A stretch of DNA of 64,000 nt from Amoebidium appalachense (GCA_963693365.1 CAVNZM010000001.1:7254001-7318000), one strand, 5' to 3'; shown: positions 1 through 32,785, counted from the first letter of the stretch. The notes: a model not told the origin generated them from the letters alone. Program-made: numbers and translations.

Positions 1-40
1 TATTCCCGTGTTAAGGGGAGGGGGAGGAAGGGATTCGAAT

Positions 41-84
<44 letters not shown>

Positions 85-1562
85 TTTACCCCCGCCCCCC
101 TCCTCCCCCTTCCCCTCCGGAGGCCTGGGATGGACGCGATTCTCCAGTCTCCCCACATGTAAAGCATTTGCCGCGTGCACACACACTAGACATACACGGC
201 GGTTTTGCACAAATTTTACACAGATACCTGTGCACACATATATGTGTGCATGTACAAGACACTGTACACGGCGGGGTTTGCGTGGCACAAATCTGCAATG
301 CACACCTGCACAATACATGGAGGTGACTCACCAATAAAATAATTGATGGCAGGCTGCTTTGGACATGCGCACACCGCAAAGTGTCTTACATACTCCCCAA
401 CACTTTTTTCATTTCTGCTGCTAAGTCTTACATTTCGAATTCAACTTCCGCCCTATACGGACCAGGTACATATTCAACTAGTGCCCGGTATAGGGTTTAT
501 TTCAAAATTCACGTCCCCGGAGACCGCTAAACGGACACTGGCAAGAGTGTGTATAGGCCCACCCACATAGTTTTCTGCACATAGCAGACTTATTCTGCTT
601 CTAGCAGAGTTATTCGGCAGGATTTTTTTTTTTTTTCCTTCTGGTCATGGCAGCAGAATAAACGTTTTCTAAGCAGAATTATCCTGCAGCTTTTGTTGAA
701 TATCTGCTTTTGCTAAGTAATTCGGCATTTTAGCAGAATTTATACATTTAGCAGAGTAGTTCAATTCATGCAGTTATAATAAAGGCTTGCAGTATACTTC
801 TGTTTGGAGCAAGTTGCTAGGCTCTGCCGATGTAGACGGGCCCTCAAGCAAAAGGTCGGCACTCTCGTGCACGACAAACTCGCACACACATTCACGCACG
901 CATGCACACACACACGTATGCATGTACGCATGCTGTGGTGTACACACTCGCATACGTACGTACACCCACACACTGTCAACCGAACATATACATGACCACA
1001 TTTTTGGATCCCCTCACTGAGTACATATGCTCCAGGTGCACACACATGTACAGCCAGCGACATGAAGGCAGACCCGGGGGTTTATGCACTTTGTATTGCT
1101 GCGGACATCATCAGGGGCCCAGCCTCACTTGACGGCCTACTGCGTTTTCCAGCGCAGCCAATCAAAGCAGCTAGTGACTTATGTACACTGTATGCAATAA
1201 AACCAACCTAGTATAGATTATGGATAAGCAGAAGCTAGCATTGGTAGCTCCGAGAGAAAGTAAGACACCGTATCACAATATCATATGCATACTGTGCAGC
1301 ATTAATAAGGTGGTCTAACACGGTCATTTTATAATGGATATACTGGGGGAGAGAAGTAGAAAAGAAAATAAAGCCGCCCATAACCTCCGGTTCTACCACG
1401 TTAGCTAACAGGTCATACTTATTAATAGTCATATGCATCCACGAGTAAACTGCCCCCCACACATGTTATACATACGAGCAGGAGACACCAAAAACCGATT
1501 ACAACGCCAAGACATAATCATCTTTGCATATTTATACGACACAACATCATGAATAAACGAAT
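1..1562. other. Gene-free stretch with simple repeats
   Basis: No convincing exon seen. It holds a poly-C run (about 43-84), CA-rich DNA at 170-330 and 880-1000, and at about 575-770 a cluster of short imperfect copies of AGCAGAATTATTC and its reverse complement, described as a finding. The remainder is unremarkable. Confidence 0.6.
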
Positions 1563-2006
1563 CTATATTAGTATCGATTTTAGTAAAAGGGCACACTTTT
1601 TGACGTTAACCTTCATGTCGTTGCGCTGGCACCAATGTTCAACCACACGAATATATTGCCGTAGTTCGATAGGATCGGATGACATAAGCACAATATCGTC
1701 GGCAAAAAAGAGGGCGGGGGGAGCCTGGGATGGCAACCCCTCTTCAATTTGTGCCGCAGAAAGAGCGTCGGCTAAATCATCAATATACAGGTTGAAAAGA
1801 AGTGGGCTTAGCAGGGACCCTTGAAGTACCCCGCGCGTGCGGGTAAACCCTGGGGATAGCCGTCCATTAACCACCGCCTGTCCGCGTGTTAACGTAAACA
1901 TAGCTTCCAGTAGCCGACCCATTTGGAATGGGACACCGCAAGTGGCCAACTTGGCCCACAGGCGAGGGAGGTCGACCGTGTCAAAAAATAATGCCACTAC
2001 AAGCAT
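1563..2006 (-). pseudogene. Non-LTR retrotransposon reverse transcriptase fragment
   Basis: An open frame of 147 codons carries the core of a LINE-type reverse transcriptase. Going from N to C it shows GVLQGSLLSPLLFNLYIDDL (the QG..LSP..F..Y motif of the fingers/palm) and then FFADDIVLMS, the catalytic F/YADD box with both aspartates. A following segment (HWCQRNDMKVNVKKC) matches the usual 'C...G..iN..Kt' thumb-proximal region. The known activity is target-primed reverse transcription, but only about 150 residues remain: no endonuclease, no RT N-terminus and no 3' tail are recognisable in flanking DNA. I read it as a truncated, dead copy. Which LINE clade it belongs to cannot be decided by eye. 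Confidence 0.85.
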
Positions 2007-2520
2007 AGGCGAACAACCACATCATGATATCAAATGTGCAGCTGAGAATATTGACTGCTTTCCAAACCATCAACCCAATGGCATACGTTTTGCATTCAAT
2101 TATGTACATACAGGCGCACTCAATGTTAGTGAGTAGAAAGCAATATTGACACTTCTGATAGCACTTCCCCTGGGAGTTTCATTTTGCTTGGTACACGCAA
2201 ACCACAATCGTATATTCTCTTCTTGGATAGAAAATTACACCAACAGCTATGTAGCCACAGCTTGGCTTAGAGAAATTTGAATGAAGGAATTGGGCATGAA
2301 ACACGAGATTCGAACCAAATGTTGCCCCCCCCCCCCCCCCCCCCCCCCCCCTCGCCCCCCTTCCCCTCTCTTAACACACAAACACTGACGTTTTACCAAG
2401 CACAAAAATACAGAAAATGAAACAATATATCTTCCGTTCCTTAAAAATTTAAAGAAGGAAATAATGAAAGTAAACCAAAGAAAAGAAGCGAGAGCAGTCG
2501 ACGACACAAGGTACCCACGC

Positions 2521-21968
<19,448 letters not shown>

Positions 21969-22433
21969 TCTTTCTGTTCTAGTCTACCTGTGTGGTAAAG
22001 CAAGCTACTTCCTTCTTTACCACTTATATTAGTGATGGTGTAGATGTTTTGATGTGACTGCAAATGACTGCAATAAATAACAGAGGCACACGGCGCACAT
22101 GTACAAGTTGTCTGGCAGGTCAGGTCGGCTTCAAATATTACATTTTGAATTCGGTCAATGTTTTCGAAAATTTCCAAAGGCCCCAACATTACAATGTAAA
22201 CTGAATTATAAACACCTTTGGGGGAAAATTGTCCCGGAGTTTGACCAAAGCACTGGTAATTTGGCGCGAACATACCTTGGACTATGTTGCTGTACACGTG
22301 CACACGCAAAACACAGGCGCTTCACTCGACGAACGTTAGAAACATCTACAAACCCTAGTGTTTTGTAGTTATTAGTAATTGCTGAATACATATATATCAT
22401 TCGTAGCTGTAGTTTTGCTTCTCTCTGTTGAAA
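21969..22433. promoter_or_regulatory. Shared region between divergent helicase and zinc-finger genes
   Basis: The 465 bp separate the helicase ATG (21968, minus) from the zinc-finger ATG (22434, plus). It lacks the simple-repeat tracts that fill neighbouring introns and contains no ORF of note. A TATATATCAT stretch near 22389 lies about 45 bp before the plus-strand ATG. Bidirectional promoter function is inferred from geometry only. Confidence 0.55.
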
Positions 22434-23163
22434 ATGTTGAAGCGCGTTTCTCGCATGGGAGAGCTCCTTGGGGCTCATTCCTCTGAAGAAAGTGGGACCG
22501 ATTCAGAGGGAGACGAAGATCCCGAAGTGAGAGAGTTGTTGGCACGTTTGGAGGCGGAGGAGGAGGGGGAAAGTGAGAGCGAGGCTGAAGATGAGGTTGA
22601 GGATGATGAAGACGATGAGAATAAGTTCTGTGGGCGAGGAAAGACGGTGGAGCTGGAGGACAAGTGAGTTTTTCATGTTGTGTTTCCCGTTTACCATGAC
22701 CAACAAAACAGCCCAGGGATGCTAGCACACCATTGAGACACGATGAAGTTGGAAAGCTGAAAATCCCTCGAATTCACCTACTCCAATTCGCCTGCTCACT
22801 CCTTCCAATGCTGTACACACGCAGAAAAGAAATCCATTCGCATGCACAGGCACACTTAATCACACAGTACAATCAGAAAAGAAATCCATTCAGATGCACA
22901 GACACACGTACACACACAGTTATGAACCGTGTAAGTACACTCCGCACGTCACACGGGTTCGAAGCACTTGACCGAGCATGGTGTAGTGCGATACACGTAA
23001 ATGGGAGTAGGTTACTCATAGGCCTTACATGTTTCAACACCTTTGGCTGTTGCCCCCCCACCCTCTCCCCCCCCGCCCCTTCCCCCCTCCACCCTTTCCC
23101 TAATTTCTGGGGAGCCTTTACCCACTTTTATTTTCCCGTTCCTTTTTTCATACAGGACTATCA

Positions 23164-23197
<34 letters not shown>

Positions 23198-24178
23198 AGG
23201 TTGGGGACGAGGGGATGGAGGACGGATGATCTTGTGTGCAATTACGTTCTTGTCTCTTTTGGCTTTTCATCGCTCTTCAGCTTCGGCTTTAGTTTTTCGC
23301 ACGAGCTGGCAACAGACAGCTTGTGTTGTTTTGTGTGTCACGACAAGTTTGCATTTCCTCCTGCCCTTCCTCCACCACGCCCCTCTCCCCCCCCCCACCC
23401 CCCCTGCCCCGCCCCTCGTACACCCTTTGAGGGTTCCATCTGCTTTCTGCCTTCTACTCCCCTCTCGAACTTATTCTGCCCCCCACCCCCCCCCCCCCCC
23501 CTCCCCCAACCCCTCCCTCCCCTCCCTCCCTCCCTCCCTCACTTGCTCTACACACACCAACACACACGAGCACTCACACGAGCACTCACACTTACACTTA
23601 CTCACATACCTTGCCTCTCCATCCCCCCCTCTCCCCCCCTCCCCCTCCCTCCCCCCCCCCCCCCCCCCCCCCTCTCCCCCCCCCACACCACCCACCCACC
23701 TCCCCACACGGACACCTGCAGCTGGCTCAGGACATCTCCTTTCCCCCGTCTTGCGTTCCTCCCTTTCACACCTCTCCATCTTTCCTCTCTTCTTTCCTTC
23801 CTCCTTCCGTCTCTCCCTGTTTTTTCCCCTCCCTCCCTCTGTTTTTGCAGGGCCGTGATCACCAACGTTGGTCCAGTTGAACGATACATCTGTTCGGTGT
23901 GCCCTGAGAAGGAAATGCACAAGAAGGTGCAGGTCGAAATGCACATCAACAGCAAGGTACCGTTTGCACGTCCTAGGTTTTTTTTTATTTCGTTTTTTCT
24001 TTTTTTGGGGAGTATCGGTGGGCCGGGGGGGGTGGTGGGAGGGGGAGGGGGAGCACGGAGGGGGTGCTCCCCTCCCTCTCGAGCTCTTTCTCTTCCCTTC
24101 CACCACCCAGTGGGGCCCACTTCTTCTTCCTTTTCCTTCACCACACAAAAATACACAGTTTCTGCCTCTCATCCCTCT

Positions 24179-24222
<44 letters not shown>

Positions 24223-24315
24223 TCCCTCCCTCTTGTTCCTCTCGCTCTCCTCTCTCTGTCGACTTCTCTCCATCTCCCTCCCTCTTCCTTTTTCCCTTAC
24301 TTTCCCTCTTCGGTC

Positions 24316-24351
<36 letters not shown>

Positions 24352-24373
24352 CTGCCCCTCTTTCTCTCTTTCT

Positions 24374-24405
<32 letters not shown>

Positions 24406-25026
24406 CCTTCCACACCTTGTCCTACTTCATGCCGGTTTTAACCCGGTTTTTTTTTTTCCATGGCTCTCTTGAAGTGTGTGGGGGGTTTTAGCAGGCTATG
24501 AAAGGGGTTGTGCAGACTGGGTGGGCGTGTGGGTGTTTGTGTTCGTGAGGGGAAACACGGAGAGAGCGGGTGTGTGTGTAGGGGAGAGGGGGGGGGGGGG
24601 GGGGGGCACTCTGCTGAATTTCGAGCTTGATGTGTGTTTGTGGGCGAGGTTACAGAAGGAGTCGGTAGGAACAGGTGGTGTTGCCATCTGCAATTCACGG
24701 CATGTTTTTTTTCCTTTCTTTTATTCCGAGTGTTGGTGTAAGTCTTGCCGAGCACTGTGACCTTTGTGGTCTAACTGACTTGTTTTCTTGTTTTACTGTT
24801 TTACTGTTAATGAACAACTCTCTAATTGACCCATCTGCCCCGGGGGGGGGGGGGGGGGTACCTGGGTCCCCCTTTAGGATGGACTTGATTTTCGATTCGT
24901 AGTCTTTGTGTGCATGGGACGCATAATCTGCATGGTGTTTATTCGTCGTGAATATGCACTTCGTACTCTGTAACACAATATCAACCCCCGGCCAGGGGAC
25001 CTGGCTGTTTTAAGAAACTACCATCC

Positions 25027-25070
<44 letters not shown>

Positions 25071-25482
25071 AGGGGAGAAAAGGGTGTGTTTGCTGATTCC
25101 GGTTGTTTTTTTTTTTTTTGTTGTTGTTGTTGTGTTTGGGTGCCACGCTTGCGTGGGTGGGTGGATTCAGTACCACATGACTGTATTTCTTTTTCATCTT
25201 TTTCTATATTATTCTCTATTTGCATGTTCATCAGTTTAGTCAGAAGATTTGTTTTGGTTAAAAAACTATTCTTCTGGATACACATCACTTTTCACTACAT
25301 GCTCACACCCGTTTTTCCATGCAGTTCCACAAACGGAACGCACACAAAGCCAAGAAGGAGAGTCGTCCCCAAGAGGTAGTGGAGAAACTGAAAGCAAAGG
25401 CCGAGGAGAGGAGGAAGAGGAGGTGGGAGAAGAAAAAGCTGAGAGAAAGGAGGTAGGGTCCTTTTTTCCCATTCTCCCCCCC

Positions 25483-25517
<35 letters not shown>

Positions 25518-25680
25518 ACACACCGACCTCCTTCTCCCTCTCCCTCCCCACCTATCCCTCTCTCTCTCTCTGTCTCTCTCTCTCTTTCTCTTCTCTTCTC
25601 TCTCTATCTCTCCCCCCCCCCCCCCCCCCCCCCTCCCCTTGGCCCTCGAGGGCCCCGCCTGTGATTTCATACACCCCGCG

Positions 25681-25724
<44 letters not shown>

Positions 25725-25975
25725 ACCCCCACCCACCCACCCACCCACCCACCCACCCACCAAAAAAAAAAAAAAAAAAAAAAAAAGGTTTTAAGACTCC
25801 GGGGTTGGGATGTATGATACTTCGAATTGGTCTGGTTTTGTTGTGTAACGTTATGTATCAATACTCTGGATTGGTTTTCTTCTTCTTTTTTGTTTTTGAT
25901 GGTTCATCCCTGAAAGGGAGAGGGTGGGGATGGGGGGTTGCTACCTGGGTGTGCGCCCTTGCCCCCCCCCCCCCC

Positions 25976-26046
<71 letters not shown>

Positions 26047-26987
26047 AGGACGGCTGGGGGTCGTGCGTACGTGCGTGCTTTGTGTGTGTGTGTGTGGGGG
26101 GGGGGGGTTATTTTTCTTTTTTTTTTTTTCTTTTTTTGGGGGGGGGGGGGGGGGGGGGGAGGGGGGATGCTATCTGGCTGCACACGGACACATTTATAAT
26201 GTGTGTTTTTTCCTGAAGAAAGGCTGGGTGGAGGTGGGGCCCCAAGTTCTGCAAGCCCATTGGCCGGTAAAAGCCTTTTTACTTTTGAGCTCCATAGTCC
26301 AGAGGATATGGTATTTCATGTGTGGCTGTGCTTTGACAATTTTGCTTTTCTTTTTTTCCATTGCAGAAGCGGAAAGCGAAAATGGCCGGGGACGGTTCGA
26401 AACCAGGAGAACAGACAACCAAGTCGGAAAATGGTTGGTCCACCAACAACCTATCTTCAATCTCACACCTATCTCTCCTCGAAGGGGGAGTAACCGACCA
26501 GAAACAAAAATCCAGTGGGAAAAAATCCGACAACGCTCCCAAACCCCCGGCTGAACAGACAGGAAAACCATCGGCAAAGAAGCAGAAAACTGAAAACGAG
26601 ACACTTCTGCAACAGGCCAAAGCAGAGGTGAAAACACCGACGGGTGGTAAGAAGGCGGTGGCAACTGCAAAAAGCGAAGAAAAGAAACCGAAAACACCAC
26701 CGGCGACTCCCAAAACAGCCGAGGTGAAAGCGAAAAGCGGTAAAAAACCGAACACGGCAAAGAAAGAGCAAGAGTCTGCAAAGAATCCGCAACCAGTTAC
26801 CTCGGCTGTTGACCAATCAGAAACGACCGAGACTGCCAAAAAAGGAAAGAGTACGACTGCGGCAAATACTCAACAGCAGAAGCCAAAGCCAAAGGGTGGC
26901 GTCCAGAGCCCAAAAACGCCGGCGCCCGCAAAGAGGAAACAGAACACGGGTGGGAAATCTGCGGCTAAAAAGCTTAAAACCGCATAG
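22434..26987 (+). CDS. U1-type zinc-finger, lysine-rich nuclear protein (4+ exons)
   Basis: Exons: 22434-22663 (donor GTGAGT), 23851-23956, 25325-25452 and 26367-26987 (stop at 26985). Exon 1 encodes an acidic N-terminus rich in E, D and S. Exons 2 and 3 join to a single C2H2 finger of the U1/matrin type: YICSVC, then 12 residues, then HINSKFHKR. A basic charged helix follows (EKLKAKAEERRKRRWEKKKL). The last exon is a long K/T/P/A-rich tail with repeated AEVK-like segments. This layout fits an RNA-binding nucleolar or ribosome-assembly factor; I could not match it to a named family. The exon 1-2 and 2-3 phases agree. The 3-4 junction does not (phase 2 into phase 0), so a small exon between 25453 and 26366 may be missing, or the earlier donor after CAAGAG at 25374 is used. 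Divergent from the helicase. Confidence 0.75.
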
Positions 26988-27144
26988 TCACATGTGTAAT
27001 AGTTCGTGGCTTCCGGGTTGTAGTAAACACACGTGAAAGCTGTTAGGTGGAGATTGGTGTTCGAAACTATACAGATGGTCGAATGCAATATAACGTTTTT
27101 TTCAATGATATTGAATCCTTCTCCGGGCCTACTATCATCCTCTG

Positions 27145-27176
<32 letters not shown>

Positions 27177-27467
27177 CACACAGGCACACGCACACACACA
27201 CACGGGCCTGACAGTGTTGCGCGGATGGCATGCAATTAGATATAGTCATAGTTTTCACTTCTCTAGATCTGGGCCATTCTGGGGAATTGCTTTGTATTTT
27301 CCCGGTGTGTATTGGTTCAGACGAATAATGGTCGTCGCACTGAAACCGCAACATGACTTCCACAGACCCAGCATACCTGACGGTTATGGTGTGGTAATGA
27401 TAATTTGTACACGTGTTATCGTCAACACATGATATCTGATGTGATTCTGCTGTGTCGGTTTCCCCCC

Positions 27468-27506
<39 letters not shown>

Positions 27507-27530
27507 TCACCACCACCAACTCCCCGGCGG

Positions 27531-27582
<52 letters not shown>

Positions 27583-28101
27583 ATACAGTTGTACGCGTGT
27601 GTGTGTGTCACTATAGCCTAGCCTTGAAAGTCCACGCCCCAATATTCGGTTTGGCGTGGTTTAATTTTAAAAGGATTTTCTTGTCGACTGTTCGCTTGTA
27701 GGGCCTTTGTAGTAGGCCCTAACTAAGCCGGGTCACGTAGTCCTGATCGCCAACACGGCCCTCTGAAAAAAAGAGGACCGTGTCGCCAGTCTGCGAACAC
27801 GTGCAGTCGTGCACATTGTGATTCACACGGACACATTCCGGGCGTGTGCGGGCCAGTAAAAATTACGTAACACCAATAAAAAGCGGTTTTGTGTTTTACT
27901 TCGTTTCATATTTGGTAATCTTAGCGAGTAAACTGTTGGCCCAGATGATTGGACATTGCTTCCACATTCCATCAGTGAATCATGATCACGATAGCTTTCA
28001 CAACGGTGCTACCAAGACAAACGTTGCACACTGTGGCGACACCTCTCCTATAGTTATGTTTACCATTCTTCTATTTTAAACCTTTCTGTTTTTCCGCAAA
28101 C
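26988..28101. other. Intergenic, simple repeats
   Basis: No exon seen. It holds (CA)n at 27145-27205 and a C-run (27463-27504) facing a G-run (27531-27581). The last 400 bp before the next gene are repeat-poor and probably include its promoter. Confidence 0.6.
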
Positions 28102-28852
28102 ATGTTTCTCCGCCTAGTTCTTCTTTTTAGTTGCGTGCTCGGCGCAGCACTTGCCAGCCCCCGTCCCTCTACCTATAGCGAAGAAGAGAGACGGGCGGTA
28201 TGGAACAAAACAGCACGTGTTAGCGTGTTCACAGACAGCAATTGCACAACACTCGCTAAAGATGACAAGGGAAAACGCTATGAGGTTGAGTTCAAAATCA
28301 ACGAAGAACCCGACGAATGCTTTAAGCTACCTAAGACTCAAACGTATTTTCACCCATTTGTGCGTCGCTACGGAGGGCCAACCGTGCAACTTTTCACAGA
28401 TGCAAACTGCACTAAAGTAGCGGAGAAGGGGAAACTCTATTACACTGGGTATGGAGACTGTGTGGGCCCTTTTTCGAGAAAGAAATACTACCTGCGCCTT
28501 GTGGAGAAAGGTATGTTTATATGTTGTGCTGCTCGACAACTGTTGCATTTACTCAGTGTGCATCCTAGTGCTGGTTGTTTATACTGAGTTAAGAAGAACG
28601 CAAGAACACTTTCAAATGATTCAATGTAACGGATGCACTTCAACAACGGCGCTACTTGCTCAGGCGACCCCTTTTGTTCAGGACAGAATGCTTTTTACGC
28701 GAAGACACTACCGCTTAAAAGCCCCAGATCTCCATATAGCTAACTGACTCGGTCATCACCCTAGGAATATCACATCGTCTGTCATTCAATGTCACTTTTT
28801 TTTACGTGTGTGAGATGCTAGTGTTCTTCACTGTGTCTCTTGCTGTGTCGGC

Positions 28853-28926
<74 letters not shown>

Positions 28927-29058
28927 TGTGCATGCTTGCGTGTGTGTGTGTGTGTGTGTCACGGTGTGTGTGTGTGTGTGTTTGTGTGTGTGTGTGCGTG
29001 TGTGTGTATGGTGTGTGTGTGTGTGTGTTTCTGTGCATATGTGCGTGTACGCGTACAC

Positions 29059-29118
<60 letters not shown>

Positions 29119-29444
29119 ACGAGCACGTGCAGGCGTGCCAAGTTTTGTCACTGGTCCCCAGGTGTTTTCTCTGTGTATAAAAAATGCTCCCTGCATCCTT
29201 CACAAAAGTTTGGTGCTTTTTGTATTCTTTTTCCATCACCCCCTATGACACCCCCCTGAACTGAGTCTTGCAGCAATAGCACTACGCTCAGGCTAGTGAG
29301 CTGATATTGCCTTTCCCCTCCCTCCCTCAAGATTGCGTGGATTACACTGAGTGGGTGTACGCCGACACTTTGAAGATTTCAGACTGGTCGTATTGTCGTG
29401 ATGGTAAGAAAAAATGCGACCCCAAGACGTGGACCTGTGTGTGA
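28102..29444 (+). CDS. Small secreted cysteine-rich protein (2 exons)
   Basis: Exon 1 (28102-28510) and exon 2 (29332-29444, TGA) join in phase 1 to give about 173 residues. Residues 1-18 form a clear signal peptide ([18 protein letters not shown]). The mature part has eight cysteines and two similar halves: [12 protein letters not shown] near residue 47 and [12 protein letters not shown] near residue 100, each an aromatic-T-D-x-N-C-T motif followed by a later single cysteine. Exon 2 adds four cysteines (DCV, YCRD, KKC, WTC). This looks like a disulphide-bonded extracellular protein made by internal duplication. N-C-T also offers N-glycosylation sites. I do not recognise the family. A paralogue starts at 31442, same strand. 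Confidence 0.8.
28852..29116. repeat. (GT)n / (GTGC)n array
   Basis: Simple repeat filling much of the single intron of the secreted-protein gene, including a pure CGTG stretch near 28880-28926. Confidence 0.95.
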
Positions 29445-30938
29445 CACAATTCATGAGGCAACGCGTGTGGGATGATAATGCCCTTGTTGTATCATACGGT
29501 ATCGCAGCGAGTTTTGACAGCCAACATCGAAAGATGAGCTGTTGTATCGGCTGGGTGAACAACGGCGTAGCAGTGCTTCTTTTTCCCCCCTTTGGAGAGC
29601 CGGGTGAGGTTAGTGGCTATTTTCGGAGAGCCAAAACGTGGTGGGGCTATGCATGAGAGGGTCGGGGGAGGGGGGGGGGGGGGGGGGGGGGGGCACGGGG
29701 ATTAGGAGGGGGGGGGGGGGGGGGGGGGAGATATATGCATGTATCATCGGGTTGGCAGTCACTTATGGTGGGCAGTCGTTTTTTCGCCCAACTTGTTCTA
29801 CATATATTTTAGTCCGGGCTCACAGTTTTATGAATCTTTCACAAGAACTCAGAGAAAGTTCTTTTTACTGAAGATGTACGATATGGTATGCTCATGGCAA
29901 TATTTAATCTAGATACATGCCTTATTTAGAGCTTTGATGTATGTATTAATCCAGTTAAGGTGTAACACGTGTGTGTTGCGCATATAACACTGTTCATTAC
30001 AATCCTGTTGATATCGGCCGGCTTTGTGGATGACCGAAACCCCCTCCCCACCGGTTGCCCTTCCCCCCCCCAAAAAAAAGTTTTCCAACACACACTGTGA
30101 CACACACACACACAACACACACACACACCACGCAGCACAAAACATACACATACAAGCACACATACCGTACACACCACACGCCACATGTGCACCAGGCGGA
30201 AACGTGAGTCAACAGTTCTGTGCGAAAATCAGGTACTACTAACGGTTCCTACAGTAACTTTCAAAAAACAAACACACACGTATGGTGTTACGCTAGCTGG
30301 CATTAGAAGGGACCATTCATTACGGCTTAGGAAAAAAGAAAGGATGAGGGGTTCTCCCTCACTACAAAAAATTTAGGTGGTGGTAAGTCATAGGGGCTGT
30401 GCCTCCTTCCTGCCGTACGATTGTCCAAATAAATAAACCGATTAAAATAAAGTCTTTGTCTAGCCTACCTGCAGCCACTGTGCTGGCTTTAATCCAATAT
30501 CTTTCCTTCGGAAATTACCGAAGACAGCTGCAATGGTTTACAATGAGAAGTAAATGTTAGAAACCAGAAATAAAAACAAGCTTGCGGGGCCCCAGAAAAA
30601 GTAGCCCGGCATCCGACACACACCTGGCCACCTAGTGGCCTGAGAGGTTACGTAAGGGCTACACCAATCCCTGACCTTATTCCTTGCCTGCCAATAGCAC
30701 CCTTCACTTATTCACAACGGTGCGTTTGGTGTTTCAGTTAACATTATTTACTTTATAAAAATAAAACCAAAGCGCCTTTTTTTTTTGAAGTGCACCTGCC
30801 AGTCGCACCGGCGCACCACTCCAAAAAGTTCGCGCGCACTCTGACTCGTGTGCACCCACACTATAGCATATCAGCCCGCCCCGCAGCTGCTGGCAGGGAG
30901 AGTGTGCACGTATGTCCGACGCACGTCTCCTCTCTCTG

Positions 30939-31028
<90 letters not shown>

Positions 31029-31441
31029 AGGTCCGCACCTGGGCACACACGAAACCCTAAAACTCAGCCGATTCTAAACGCCAGAGCGAGTTGGGGTCAC
31101 TTGAAGGCTTGCCGTCGTCCGTCCAGTGGACAAACGAACACACGGACGCACACACAACCCCAAGCACCCGCAAAGTCACACAAGTGCGCGCGCACACACA
31201 CACGCAGACACACACACCTGAGATCAATACAGGCAACAGTTATACGCGTACGCACGGCATTGAGCGCAGTATTCAAAGACACCACGTCCCCATTCACTAG
31301 GCTCAACATCCGGAGAGACAGCTGCGGCACACGTACCCAGAGCCCATGTATACTTTAGACACATACATTCTTCATACACGCACCGTTTCTTAAAAAGAAC
31401 ACCTTCAACCCCACGAGGTGATTAGGCTAGATCTTTCAAAC
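29445..31441. other. Intergenic, simple repeats
   Basis: No exon recognised. It contains two G-runs (29666-29729), CA-rich DNA at 30090-30170, a (CT)n array at about 30932-31025, and CA/CG-rich DNA at 31130-31220. AATAAA-like sites occur near 30430-30450 with no gene that I can link to them. Confidence 0.6.
30932..31025. repeat. (CT)n microsatellite
   Basis: About 95 bp of CT with a few interruptions at its left end. Confidence 0.95.
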
Positions 31442-31840
31442 ATGGCTCTCATCTGTGGTTCTTGTTTTCTCTATCTCGTTTCCCTACTAAGTTACTCAAC
31501 GGGGGCAACCCGGCCCTCATCCATATCCGAGGAAGAGAAACTGAAGCTGTGGGACAAGACGGCACGCCTAAGTGTTTACTATGACCGCAACTGCACAAAA
31601 CTGGCAAAAACGGATAAGGGAAAAACATACCAGATAGAGTTTAAGACTATAATGGTAGAAGAGGACCCTTGCCTGAAACTGCCCAAAAGACAAAAGTACC
31701 TTTCTCCGGTTGTGCGTCGTATCGGGGGACCGAGTATGTTGGTGTACAAGGATGGATATTGCACTCAGATGTCGACAGGGAGATATTATTGGAAGGTGCC
31801 GTATGGTGTGTGCGTGGGGCCGGTGACGAGGTGGAAATAC

Positions 31841-32728
31841 TTTTTTTTTCTTTTGACTCGGTTTTATTGATCCGTTGATGAAGGCAACGTGCAGCCACAG
31901 GCTACATAACCACCAATAGAACTGAAAAAGCCAAAGCTACGAAATAAAAATAAAGCGACAAGTGACAAAGGACACCAGCGGGCAAAACCTTAAGTGTACG
32001 TGTATGCGTGAAACTAGTTTGCTCCAACTAGTCATATGCATTGATGTTGACTAGACCACACTCCGCAAGAAGACATCATTACTGCTGCTTCCCAACAGGC
32101 TCCCCTCAAAACCTACCGAGGCACAGCAAGCAAGTCAGCCTCTAAAAGAGCAATGCAGACCAAATCTGAGCTAAAAAACAATCCCAACGGGCCCGGCCCC
32201 TAGATAACCCGGAGAAACTGCATCTAGCTCTCTGATAAGGTGGCCTCGTTGTGGCAGGACACACAGAAGAACACAATTACCGAATGCATGCAAGCAAACC
32301 CGGTCATTGCCATACGACTGGAGGCTAAGGACTGGCAGTCACTTGGAAAGCTCCCCGACGACCAAGTAGCCGCCCCTCCACTCACGCAGCGCAGAAGTAG
32401 CTGAAGAAGTTGCAGCAGCCCACCGCCAATAGGTCGCGTAGAAGCGTAGACAGCGTGTAGAAGTTATCATAGGTTGCAGTGGACCACCAGGCGTTGAAGA
32501 AACCACTTCTCAAGCGAGAAACTCCGCGAAAGGGAGATGCCCCCACACTCTCACAGCAGTAGGAATACACCAGGCCACACCACACACACGCTGCAGTCAC
32601 GTTCCCCTGAGTGGGACTCCCTCCCACCACAAAAAGAAGAAACGAAAGCCTTTATATACCTGCCATGGTGAAGAATCGGGAAAAAAAGTTGACGTGACAG
32701 CTAAGAGATCGAAGTGAAAGTGAAGTCC
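31841..32728 (-). mobile_element. ~0.9-kb retroposon, copy 1, inside an exon
   Basis: Nearly identical by eye to 61092-62069. Read on the minus strand it begins with CTTCACTTTCACTTCGATC, has a TATA box (GGTATATAAAGGC, 32648-32660), then about 800 nt including a short ORF (32382-32630). It ends with AATAAA (31863-31868) and an A-rich tail. TATA at one end and poly-A signal plus A-tail at the other suggest a Pol II-transcribed retroposon moved by a LINE machinery; there is no RT of its own. A solo LTR was considered, but the ends lack TG..CA and the A-rich tail argues against it. A short target duplication (AAATACT / AAACT) is possible but imperfect. Confidence 0.8.
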
Positions 32729-32785
32729 AAACTATGTGCGTTGTGTACATAAAGGTGCGGAAATGTCTGCATGTTTTGTTTAGCG

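Noticed and set aside
22733-24472. 579-codon plus-strand open frame
   Set aside because: It is C/T-rich intron sequence read through exon 23851-23956 in frame; the P/S/L-rich translation comes from simple repeats.
28852-29120. CRISPR-like or telomeric array
   Set aside because: The regular units are dinucleotide and tetranucleotide microsatellites without spacers; no TTAGGG-type repeats occur.
31841-32728. Solo LTR interpretation of the 0.9-kb element
   Set aside because: Ends are not TG..CA and the A-rich tail varies between copies as in retroposition.
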